Below the pieces are notes generated by a model. It saw only the letters and a list, made by a program, of their open reading frames with translations. It searched no databases and was not told the origin of the DNA. Both the position numbers and the translations under genes were made by a program. From DATLYT01 sp035574455 (GTDB lineage: Bacteria > Bacteroidota > Ignavibacteria > UBA10030), in the NCBI GenBank assembly GCA_035574455.1, contig DATLYT010000164.1, positions 1-9,431 of the forward strand: a stretch of 9,431 nt of DNA, written 5' to 3'. The stretch's first letter is position 1. Every line of letters begins with the position of its first letter. Positions 1 to 6,030 of the stretch are shown here, piece by piece.

Positions 1-119
1 CGGAAGAGAATCTGCCCCTCCTTCAGCGTCCGCGGCTTCCAGAGTTTGAGCAGGACTTCGCCGTCCGCTTCCGTTAACCGCTCGAAGATCGGTATCTTGG
101 TCAGGTCTTCACGAGTCAT
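1..119 (-). CDS. Cyclic nucleotide-binding-domain protein (Crp/Fnr-like), N-terminal fragment
   Basis: Only the first 39 codons and two bases of the next are present; the gene continues beyond the left edge. The reading starts MTREDLTKIPIFERLTEADG, then has LLKLW and ends LKEGQILFR. The spacing IPIFERL - about 20 residues - KEGQILF is what opens a cyclic nucleotide-binding domain (first helix, then the first beta strands of the jelly roll). Such domains occur in Crp/Fnr transcription regulators, in stand-alone sensors and fused to other modules; the part that would tell these apart is outside the window. The start is supported by a near-perfect ribosome-binding site, AAGGAGG (125-131 on the top strand, read on minus), 5 bases before the ATG. 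A possible -10 element (TATTAT, minus strand, 154-159) lies just beyond the upstream gene's terminator, so it may have its own transcript. The domain is fairly clear; the final function is open. Confidence 0.7.
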   Translation of the reverse strand, partial: MTREDLTKIPIFERLTEADGEVLLKLWKPRTLKEGQILF

Positions 120-177
120 TGTTCCCTCCTTCGGTGCTAAAGTCGCTGCAGAAATAATACAAAAGTCCCAAGAAAGA

Positions 178-206
178 AGAAAGCCCCGTGTGACGCGGGG
201 CTTTCT
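178..206 (-). terminator. Intrinsic terminator after the M20 peptidase gene
   Basis: An 11-base perfect inverted repeat (AGAAAGCCCCG paired with CGGGGCTTTCT) encloses a 7-base loop. Read on the minus strand it is followed by a pyrimidine-rich, T-rich stretch (TTCTTTCTT, then TTTT). It begins 24 bases beyond the M20 stop codon (231-233), where a rho-independent terminator would sit, and it insulates the next minus-strand gene. Confidence 0.85.
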
Positions 207-230
207 CGAGGCGTGTTCTACAGCAAGTCG

Positions 231-1634
231 CTACTTTTTCTTCGTTGCACGTTTGGAGCCGGTTGTCCAATAGTTGGGTAATTCGTTGTAGAAATGCACG
301 GACGTTCGCATGCCTCCGAAGAAGTTGTCAAGGTTGATATGTTCGTCAGGCGCGTGAGCGTTCTCATCCGGCAAGCCGAAGCCGAGCAACACAGTGTCTA
401 ATCCGAGGATTTGTTTGAACTGGACGACGATAGGAATCGACCCGCCTTCACGCTGGTAGAGTGGTTTCTTGCCGAAACCCTTTTCCAACGCGGCGACGGC
501 TGCCTGCACGCCCGGACTATCAATTGGTGTGATGGCGGCCTCGCCTCCATGCAACGCGCGAACGGTGACGTCGATCGTCTTCGGTGCAATCTTCTTGATA
601 TGCTTTTCGAACAGCTTGGCAATCTTGGCCGAAGTCTGATCGGGGACAAGCCTCATCGAAATCTTTGCGAACGCTTTCGACGGCAACACCGTCTTGGCGC
701 CTTCACCCGTGTACCCTCCCCAAATGCCGTTGCACTCGAGCGTCGGACGAGCCCAGACGCGCTCCAGCGTCGTGTATCCTTTCTCCCCGTACAGCTCTTT
801 CACGCCAAGGTCTTTCGCATACGCTTTGTCGTTCCAGGGCAATTTTTTGTAGGCCGCCCGTTCCGCTTTCGAGAGTGGACGCACATCGTCGTAGAATCCC
901 GGAATGGTGACCCGACCGTTTTTGTCATGCAGCGACGCGATGATTTCGCTCAACGCCTGGATAGGGTTGTGCACCGACCCGCCAAAGGTACCGGAGTGCA
1001 GGTCGCGGTTCGGCCCGGTCACTTCTACTTCCATGTACGCCAACCCGCGCAAACCGTAGCAGACCGAGGGAACGCCTTTCTTGAACATCGAAGAGTCCGA
1101 AATGAGCACAAGGTCAGCCTTCAACATCTCCTTGTGCTCTTTCACAAATGCTTCCAAGTTGGCACTCCCAACCTCTTCCTCACCCTCAATCAGCATCTTG
1201 ATATTGACCGGCAGCTTGCCATGGTTCTTCATGTACGCTTCAATGGCTTTGAAGTGGATGAACACTTGTCCCTTGTCGTCTGCAGAACCGCGAGCGTACA
1301 GATTTTCGCCGCGGATAGTTGCCTCGAACGGCGGCGAAGTCCATAAGTTCAACGGATCGACGGGTTGCACATCGTAGTGGCCGTAGAAAAGGATGGTTGG
1401 CTTTCCCGGAGCGCCCATCCATTCGCTGTAGACAATAGGATGACCGGGTGTCTCAAAAATCTTGACATCCTGCATCCCGATGGTACGCATCTGGTCTGCG
1501 ACCCACTGGGCACAGCGCCGCGTATCGTTGTTGTGACTACTTTGTGAACTGACGCTCGGGATGGCAAGAAACTCCGTCAGCTCTTTCAAATAGCGGTCCT
1601 TATTCGATTCCAAATACGAAAGCACTTCTTGCAT
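231..1634 (-). CDS. M20 family metallopeptidase (CNDP-like dipeptidase)
   Basis: A 467-residue zinc-dependent exopeptidase of the M20 family, closest in style to cytosolic non-specific dipeptidases; it probably hydrolyses short peptides in the cytoplasm (no signal peptide or membrane segment). The active-site set is complete: GHYDVQP (metal His86), RGSADDKG (bridging Asp119), EGEEEVGS (general base Glu153, metal Glu154), ISD (metal Asp180), the dimerisation-domain DLHSG (His213) and, near the C terminus, ENAHAPDEH (metal His427). The insert between about residues 200 and 360 is the lid/dimerisation domain. Length is normal for the family. The chosen ATG has an upstream AAAGGAA ribosome-binding site, and MQEVLSYLES is a typical N terminus. 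The protein ends in a basic tail, KRATKKK. It is monocistronic by layout: promoter at 1686-1714, terminator at 178-206, neighbours divergent or separately started. The exact substrate cannot be told from sequence. Confidence 0.93.
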   Translation of the reverse strand: MQEVLSYLESNKDRYLKELTEFLAIPSVSSQSSHNNDTRRCAQWVADQMRTIGMQDVKIFETPGHPIVYSEWMGAPGKPTILFYGHYDVQPVDPLNLWTSPPFEATIRGENLYARGSADDKGQVFIHFKAIEAYMKNHGKLPVNIKMLIEGEEEVGSANLEAFVKEHKEMLKADLVLISDSSMFKKGVPSVCYGLRGLAYMEVEVTGPNRDLHSGTFGGSVHNPIQALSEIIASLHDKNGRVTIPGFYDDVRPLSKAERAAYKKLPWNDKAYAKDLGVKELYGEKGYTTLERVWARPTLECNGIWGGYTGEGAKTVLPSKAFAKISMRLVPDQTSAKIAKLFEKHIKKIAPKTIDVTVRALHGGEAAITPIDSPGVQAAVAALEKGFGKKPLYQREGGSIPIVVQFKQILGLDTVLLGFGLPDENAHAPDEHINLDNFFGGMRTSVHFYNELPNYWTTGSKRATKKK

Positions 1635-1907
1635 AGTTCGTTTCCTTTATCTAAGAATTTCGGGTCAACAAATTATCAGCGGTGCAATATAGGCATCCGA
1701 CCCCCGAAAGGCAACTGGCTTTTCATCACCAATCGAAGCGAAAATCGCCGGAATGCTAGCATCGCCCTCCTCATCTCGTGGTTGCTTATGGCACAACATT
1801 TGTCTAATTTTTCATAGGAATCATTTTTAGTTTTTCCTCACGGTATCACCTGCTGTGAGGGGGTCGATCGAGCGGATCGATCATGAACTTGTCGAACGAT
1901 GTCGTGA
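1635..1907. other. Divergent intergenic region between the M20 and HemX/CcsA-like genes
   Basis: About 270 bases with no convincing gene. Besides the minus-strand promoter it holds two inverted repeats near its right end. One is CCTCAC/GTGAGG (1836-1841 and 1855-1860), with GGT/ACC able to pair inside. The other is TCGATC/GATCGA (1864-1869 and 1875-1880), ending just before an ATG at 1883. These could be regulator sites or mRNA leader structure for the haem cluster, but neither looks like a terminator (no T-run after either, on either strand). The only plus-strand promoter candidate I see, TTGCTT (1782-1787), 17 bases, TAATTT (1805-1810), is poor, so the cluster's promoter is not assigned. 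Confidence 0.5.
1686..1714 (-). promoter_or_regulatory. Sigma70-like promoter for the M20 peptidase gene
   Basis: On the minus strand TTGCCT (1709-1714) and TATATT (1686-1691) are separated by exactly 17 bases. The -35 matches 4 of 6 and the -10 matches 5 of 6 consensus positions. The predicted start of transcription is near 1679, giving a leader of about 45 bases before the M20 ATG. This is a by-eye match; if the organism uses a Bacteroidetes-type primary sigma factor the consensus would not apply. Confidence 0.45.
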
Positions 1908-1973
1908 GTCTGGCAAATTCCTATTCTCGTTGATCTCCTCAATATCGTCCTGCCTGTCCTGTATCTCGCCGTC

Positions 1974-2741
1974 GTGTGGGTGTACGGGAAGGCCTTCTTC
2001 GCTGATGCAGAGAGCGCAAAGCGGTGGAAGTCACGGCTTCTTGTCGCCGTGGTGCTGATCCACGGCATCTATCTCGGCGTCCGTACCATCGAGTTTCGTC
2101 ATCCGCCGGCAACAACGATCTTTGAGATCCTGACACTGCTTGCCTTTTCTGTAGCAGTGACGTATCTGTTCATCGAGTTCCGAACGAAGGCCCGCGAAAC
2201 CGGCTATTTTATTCTGAATATTGCCTTTTTTTTCCAGCTGGGTTCCTCGCTCTTCATCAAGGATCTGCTCGAAGTGCCGGAGATTCTCCGCAGCAATCTC
2301 TTCGGTTTGCATGTGACGGCCGCAATTCTTGGCTACGCCGCCATCACCATTTCTGCCGTGTACGGATTCCTCTTCCTCATGCTCTACCACGAGATCAAGG
2401 CGAGCAAGTTTGGGGTGATCTACAAGAAGTTACCAAACCTGGAGACGCTCGAGAAGATGAGTTACACTGCGGTGAAGTTAGCGTTCGTGCTGTTAGGCGT
2501 GGCGATTGTTGCCGGATTCGTTTGGCTGCCCAAGGCGTTTACAGATTTCTCGTACACCGACCCGAAATTGATTGGCACGTTTGCAGTCTGGATTCTCTAC
2601 GGCGCGGGCATTATCGCCAAACGGTCGGGCGGGTGGACAGGGCGAAAGGTGATGCTGCTTTCGATTAGTGGATTCATCATCACGCTCTTTTCGCTCACGT
2701 TCGTCAATGTTTTTCTCAGCAGCTTTCATAAATTCTATTGA
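1974..2741 (+). CDS. HemX/CcsA-like cytochrome c assembly membrane protein
   Basis: A polytopic inner-membrane protein of the cytochrome c assembly (CcsA/HemX) family. As given (GTG start) it has 255 residues and about seven hydrophobic segments, roughly 21-38, 48-68, 78-95, 111-137, 166-186, 200-216 and 226-248. Family marks are HPPATTIFEIL (43-53), the block LHVTAAILGYA (112-122) with His113, followed by the long helix to about 137, DPKLIGTFAVW (196-206) and the C-terminal FHKFY with His252. The tryptophan-rich haem-handling WWD motif of true CcsA is not evident. That, with the position directly before hemA, favours a HemX role; in Bacillus, HemX lowers the amount of HemA protein. The start is doubtful: the frame is open back to 1908 and encodes a further hydrophobic helix (DLLNIVLPVLYLAV), but has no ATG, GTG or TTG before 1974. 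The gene ends 48 bases before the hemA ATG and is probably co-transcribed with it. Confidence 0.8.
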   Translation: MWVYGKAFFADAESAKRWKSRLLVAVVLIHGIYLGVRTIEFRHPPATTIFEILTLLAFSVAVTYLFIEFRTKARETGYFILNIAFFFQLGSSLFIKDLLEVPEILRSNLFGLHVTAAILGYAAITISAVYGFLFLMLYHEIKASKFGVIYKKLPNLETLEKMSYTAVKLAFVLLGVAIVAGFVWLPKAFTDFSYTDPKLIGTFAVWILYGAGIIAKRSGGWTGRKVMLLSISGFIITLFSLTFVNVFLSSFHKFY

Positions 2742-2754
2742 AGTCGGGATACCC

Positions 2755-2787
2755 ATGTCTCTTGATGTCGTTTGCACCGCATCATGA
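2755..2787 (+). CDS. Possible 10-codon leader ORF overlapping the hemA start
   Basis: ATG at 2755 opens MSLDVVCTAS, whose TGA (2785-2787) overlaps the first of two hemA-frame ATG codons (2784) in an ATGA arrangement. hemA itself has no recognisable Shine-Dalgarno, so translation of this short frame could deliver ribosomes to the hemA start. The start regions sit within a 12-base perfect palindrome, TCATGATCATGA (2782-2793). The ORF's own ribosome-binding site is weak (only a GGGA-like stretch a few bases upstream), and a 10-codon frame can occur by chance. Treat it as a hypothesis. Confidence 0.25.
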   Translation: MSLDVVCTAS

Positions 2788-2789
2788 TC

Positions 2790-4076
2790 ATGAACATCGC
2801 CTGCGTCGGCATATCGCATAAGACAGCACCGCTCGATGTTCGCGAGCGGCTGTGGTATTCGGACGATGAAATCCGTGCCGCGCTTCCACGTCTTAAAGCA
2901 AGGGGACTGGAGGAGTGCGTTCTCTTCTCCACCTGTAACCGTACAGAGCTTTACGCCGTTGGCGATTCCATTGCAACACAGATTGAACAGCTCAAAGAGC
3001 TTCTTATCGGAGAAAAGAAAGCTAACGCACACGTCGGTCAGGATCAACTTTTCGCGTTTGCCGGTATTAAGGCTGTGGAGCATCTTTTCCGTGTCGCCTC
3101 CGGAATCGATTCCATGGTGATCGGCGATGTTCAAATCCTCGCACAGATCAAAGACGGCTTAAGCCTTGCTGAGGAGATCGGGACGAACGGGTTCCTGACG
3201 AACCGAATGTTCCAATCCGCGTTCCACGTCGGGAAGCGCGTACGGACAGAGACGCTGATCGGCGAGGGTGCTATTTCGGTCAGCTATGCGGCAGTGGAGT
3301 TAGCGGGAAAGATTTTTGACGACTTGAGCAAGAAGTCTGCGCTCGTCATCGGCGCCGGTGAAACAGCGGAATTAACCGCCAAATACCTGCGGGCCAAGAA
3401 GATTGGCAAACTCCTGATCACCAACCGGACAACCGAGCGTGCGGAACTCCTTGCCCAGCGCGTCAATGGCTCGGTGCTTCCGTACGAGTCATTCCGCCAG
3501 CAGCTTGACCAGGTCGATATCATCCTCTCCTCAGTAGAAAGCGACAAGTTTATCCTCTCAGCCGAAGAAGTGAAGACCATCTGTCGACAGCGGCATTCCG
3601 GCACCCTGTTTATTATTGATTTAGGTGTACCACGCAATATCGACCCAGCCACACGGGACATTGAGAACGTCTTCCTGTACGACATTGACAGTCTGAATGG
3701 TTTGGTTGACGAGAATCTCCACAAACGCGAAAAAGAGATCCCGAAAGTGGAGCAGATTATCGCCGCTGAGCTTTCCGCCTTCACCCAATGGCACACGGCT
3801 CTCGAAGTACACCCCACCATCATCGCCCTGCGGGAGATCGCCGAGCAAATCCGCAGAGAAGAGGTCGAGAAGAATATCAACCGTTTCACCACGAAAGACC
3901 GTGAACTTTTGGATCTGTTGACGACGCGTATCGTCAATAAAATCCTCCACACCCCCATCGTCAACCTGAAGAATGGACAAGAGGAATCGCTGACGGAGCG
4001 ACTGCAGAAAATCCGCACTGTTCGCAAGCTCTTCGGCCTCGACCCGCAGACGGAGGAGCGAAAGGATGCGCACTAA
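2790..4076 (+). CDS. hemA: Glutamyl-tRNA reductase
   Basis: It reduces glutamyl-tRNA(Glu) with NADPH to glutamate-1-semialdehyde, the committed step of the C5 haem pathway. Numbered from ATG 2790 (428 residues, normal length): N-terminal catalytic domain with GISHKTAPLDVRERL (8-22) and FSTCNRTELY (46-55), whose Cys49 is the thioester nucleophile (Cys50 in E. coli); GIDSMVIGDVQILAQIK (105-121) and GAISVSYAAVELA (160-172); a Rossmann NADPH domain starting VIGAGETAELTAKYL (186-200) with ITNRT (210-214) and FIIDLGVPRNIDP (274-286); then the helical dimerisation domain to the C terminus, including RIVNKILHTPIVNLK (380-394). The start matches relatives that open MNI..VG..HKTAP; ATG 2784 and TTG 2772 are in-frame alternatives. 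No clear Shine-Dalgarno is present. The 3' end overlaps hemC by 11 bases. Confidence 0.97.
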   Translation: MNIACVGISHKTAPLDVRERLWYSDDEIRAALPRLKARGLEECVLFSTCNRTELYAVGDSIATQIEQLKELLIGEKKANAHVGQDQLFAFAGIKAVEHLFRVASGIDSMVIGDVQILAQIKDGLSLAEEIGTNGFLTNRMFQSAFHVGKRVRTETLIGEGAISVSYAAVELAGKIFDDLSKKSALVIGAGETAELTAKYLRAKKIGKLLITNRTTERAELLAQRVNGSVLPYESFRQQLDQVDIILSSVESDKFILSAEEVKTICRQRHSGTLFIIDLGVPRNIDPATRDIENVFLYDIDSLNGLVDENLHKREKEIPKVEQIIAAELSAFTQWHTALEVHPTIIALREIAEQIRREEVEKNINRFTTKDRELLDLLTTRIVNKILHTPIVNLKNGQEESLTERLQKIRTVRKLFGLDPQTEERKDAH

Positions 4077-5052
4077 CACCGGTCAACCTCGTGCCGGGAA
4101 GTTGGTGATCGGCACCCGCGGCAGTCAACTTGCACTCTGGCAAACCAATTTTATCAAGTCCCGCATAGAATCCACCGCACCGGACATAAGCATTGAAGTC
4201 CGCACGATCAAAACCACCGGCGATAAGCTGTTGGACTCTCCCCTCTCGAAAATCGGCGACAAGGGGCTCTTCACGAAAGAAATCGAGCAGCAGATGCTTG
4301 AAGGAACCATCGATCTCGCCGTACACAGTTTGAAAGATATTCCGACTCAGATTCCGGCGGGGCTCGTCATCGGGGCCATCACGGAGCGTGAAGATCTTCG
4401 CGATGTGTTCATCTCACACCCAAAGAAACAGCATTCTTCACTCAGCGCGCTCCCGCACGGCGCTCGCATTGCTACGGGAAGTTTGCGTCGAGCGTGCCAG
4501 TTACTCGCGTTTCGGCCGGATTTCACCATCGTGAACATCCGCGGCAACCTGAACACGCGTCTTGAAAAACTCGACAACTCCGATTGGGACGGGATGATTC
4601 TAGCGTTTGCGGGTGTGAAGCGACTCGGCTTGGAATCGCGCGTCACTGAGATTCTGTCGTTTGAGATCATGCTTCCCGCGGTCGGCCAAGGTGCACTGGC
4701 GGTGGAAATAAGAGAAAACGATGCGCGCGTCGCCGACTTGCTGAAGAACATTCACCACGAGCCAACCGCTATCGCCACTCGAGCGGAGCGCGCCCTGTTG
4801 CGCCGCCTGGAGGGCGGCTGTCAGGTACCGATCGGGACATACGGACGAATCGAGCAGGGCAAACTCCGGTTGGACGCCATGATCGGAAGTTTAGACGGCA
4901 AGCGTATCGTACGAGGCGAGATTACCGGCGACACGACTCATGCTGAGGATTTAGGAGTCAAGCTCGCGAACAATCTGGTAGAGAACGGTGGGCGAGAAAT
5001 TCTGGAGGAAATCCGGAGAGCAGGGAACATCTCGCTTGTTCCTGAAGCATGA
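4066..5052 (+). CDS. hemC: Hydroxymethylbilane synthase (porphobilinogen deaminase)
   Basis: It condenses four porphobilinogen molecules into the linear tetrapyrrole hydroxymethylbilane in the cytoplasm. The 328 residues show every family block: IGTRGSQLALWQ (15-26), KTTGDKLLDSPLSKIGDKGLF (49-69), HSLKDIPTQIPAGL (87-100) with catalytic Asp91, IATGSLRRACQL (135-146) whose paired arginines hold the growing chain, NIRGNLNTRLEKL (157-169), LPAVGQGALAVE (203-214) and LEGGCQVPIG (248-257). Cys252 in the last block is the attachment site of the dipyrromethane cofactor. Length is slightly above the usual 300-315 because of a short N-terminal lead and a longer C-terminal helix. The start lies inside the 3' end of hemA and is preceded by GGAGG (4052-4056) nine bases upstream. 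Its stop overlaps the hemD start, so hemA, hemC and hemD are clearly translationally linked. Confidence 0.97.
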   Translation: MRTNTGQPRAGKLVIGTRGSQLALWQTNFIKSRIESTAPDISIEVRTIKTTGDKLLDSPLSKIGDKGLFTKEIEQQMLEGTIDLAVHSLKDIPTQIPAGLVIGAITEREDLRDVFISHPKKQHSSLSALPHGARIATGSLRRACQLLAFRPDFTIVNIRGNLNTRLEKLDNSDWDGMILAFAGVKRLGLESRVTEILSFEIMLPAVGQGALAVEIRENDARVADLLKNIHHEPTAIATRAERALLRRLEGGCQVPIGTYGRIEQGKLRLDAMIGSLDGKRIVRGEITGDTTHAEDLGVKLANNLVENGGREILEEIRRAGNISLVPEA

Positions 5053-5831
5053 TGCGTATGGGAGACCTGGCGGGGAAATCGGTGCTGGTGACACGAGCGG
5101 CCGATGCGAGCGAGGAAATGATCGCTCTGCTCGAAGCACGCGGCGCTCGCGCGGTGAGCCTGCCTACGATTTCGATTATCGACCCCGATTCGTGGGACGA
5201 TGCCGATCGGGCCATCTCTCGTCTGGATGAGTACGACGGTATCTTCTTCACGAGCAAAAATGCGGTCGAGCGTTTTCTCCGACGCGTTCGGGCGATCTAC
5301 GGTGACACCCAGAGCCGCTTGCGTCAGCTTGAGATTTACGCCGTGGGAGAGAAAACCGAGGAAGCCTTGGAACAGGCAGGCCTCCAGGCGACACACACGC
5401 CTGAGGTTTTCTCAGCCGAAGCGTTAGCGGAATCGATGGCCGACCGGGAGGTCGCGGGCAAACGCTTTCTCTTCCCACGCAGTAATATCGGCAAGGATGT
5501 GATCCCGGCCTCTCTTCGGGAAATGGGCGCTGAGGTAGATGAGGTTATTGTCTATAAGAATGTTCCACCGCAACAGCAGGATTTGGAGTCCGTTCGCAAC
5601 GCGCTGCTGCACGGGGAAATCGATGTGGTCACATTTTTTAGCCCATCCGCAGTGCGAAATTTCATCCAGATGATAGGCTCAAAGTCGCTGGAGAAAACGC
5701 GCATCGCCGTCATCGGGCCATCGACACAAAGCGCCGCACAATCTTTGGGGCTTTCTGTCGACATGATCGCCAAGCACGCGACGGCAGAGTCGCTCGTCGA
5801 AACCATCGCTGAGTACTTCAACCAACACTAA
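5049..5831 (+). CDS. hemD: Uroporphyrinogen-III synthase
   Basis: It closes hydroxymethylbilane into the ring while inverting pyrrole D, giving uroporphyrinogen III. The family is poorly conserved, but the 260-residue protein shows its two-domain pattern: GKSVLVTR (9-16), FFTSKNAVERF (66-76), YAVGEKTEEALEQAGL (97-112), KRFLFPRSNIGKDVIP (138-153), the crossover VDEVIVYKNVPP (163-174) with the Tyr169 region lining the active site, VVTFFSPSAVRNF (193-205) and IAVIGPSTQSAAQSLG (219-234). The position directly after hemC supports the call. The ATG at 5049 shares ATGA with the hemC stop; in-frame ATGs at 5052 and 5058 are also possible, and no strong ribosome-binding site decides between them, so coupling to hemC is likely. 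It is the last gene before the hairpin at 5862-5936. Confidence 0.93.
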   Translation: MMRMGDLAGKSVLVTRAADASEEMIALLEARGARAVSLPTISIIDPDSWDDADRAISRLDEYDGIFFTSKNAVERFLRRVRAIYGDTQSRLRQLEIYAVGEKTEEALEQAGLQATHTPEVFSAEALAESMADREVAGKRFLFPRSNIGKDVIPASLREMGAEVDEVIVYKNVPPQQQDLESVRNALLHGEIDVVTFFSPSAVRNFIQMIGSKSLEKTRIAVIGPSTQSAAQSLGLSVDMIAKHATAESLVETIAEYFNQH

Positions 5832-5861
5832 GCTAATCGTAACTGTTTATCGTAAAATAGA

Positions 5862-5927
5862 AACCACGGATTACACTGATGCTCACGGATCACAATTTCT
5901 TAGCATTCATTTGTGAAATCTGTGGTT
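5862..5927. repeat. ACCACGGATTACAC-type intergenic repeat
   Basis: Two direct copies of a CACGGAT-YACA unit (5865-5876 CACGGATTACAC and 5884-5893 CACGGATCAC) lie 19 bases apart, and an inverted, diverged copy (GTGAAATCTGTGGTT, 5913-5927) closes the element. From memory, strings like accacggattacacggatt...aatctgtggtt recur between genes in many FCB-group and other environmental bacteria as a dispersed repeat. That identification is recall and could not be checked by search. The structure itself is visible in the sequence. Confidence 0.45.
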
Positions 5928-5936
5928 AGATTTTTT
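5862..5936 (+). terminator. Imperfect hairpin plus T-run after hemD (likely terminator/attenuator)
   Basis: The arms 5862-5876 and 5913-5927 pair over 15 positions with one G-T wobble and one mismatch (AACCACGGATTACAC against GTGAAATCTGTGGTT). An inner helix ATGCT/AGCAT (5879-5883 and 5902-5906) extends the fold. Three bases after the stem comes a run of six T (5931-5936). It lies 30 bases after the hemD stop and 94 bases before the hemE ATG. It could end the hemA-hemC-hemD transcript or dampen read-through into hemE. The loop is long for a classic intrinsic terminator, so efficiency is uncertain. Confidence 0.5.
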
Positions 5937-5980
5937 AACCGTGTTGTTGAGAAAATCGGTTTGACGTTAAAAAGACATTG

Positions 5981-5986
5981 AGGAGG
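5981..5986 (+). promoter_or_regulatory. Perfect Shine-Dalgarno AGGAGG, displaced from the hemE ATG
   Basis: AGGAGG is the strongest ribosome-binding motif in the 5' region of hemE, but it ends 44 bases before the ATG that best fits the family. Five bases after it is CTG (5992-5994), in frame with hemE and with no stop between. No ATG or GTG lies at usable distance, and the nearby TTG (6011) is out of frame. It may mark a CTG start, or be a remnant of another arrangement. Confidence 0.5.
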
Positions 5987-6030
5987 CACAACTGAACGCA
6001 CAATTCCCCATTGGCAATCAAACATCAACA

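Noticed and set aside
411..1346. A 311-codon open frame on the plus strand, opposite the M20 peptidase gene.
   Set aside because: The minus strand here encodes a complete M20 enzyme with all catalytic motifs; the antisense translation is rich in Arg, His and Phe with no domain pattern, as expected of a mirror frame in GC-rich coding DNA.
1836..1860. CCTCAC/GTGAGG inverted repeat considered as a terminator.
   Set aside because: The stem is only six base pairs at its base and is not followed by T on either strand: on plus comes GGGTCG, on minus a run of A.
1855..2058. A plus-strand frame from GTG 1855 as an alternative start of the membrane protein.
   Set aside because: It is in a different frame from the HemX/CcsA-like coding sequence and its product (serine- and cysteine-rich) has no family match; the correct frame's helix lies at 1908-1973.
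2493..3134. A 213-codon minus-strand frame across the 3' end of the HemX/CcsA-like gene and the 5' end of hemA.
   Set aside because: Both plus-strand genes here are well supported by family motifs; the antisense product resembles no protein family I know.
5944..5972. TTGTTG - 17 bases - TTAAAA as a hemE promoter.
   Set aside because: Only 3 of 6 matches in each element; too weak to annotate.
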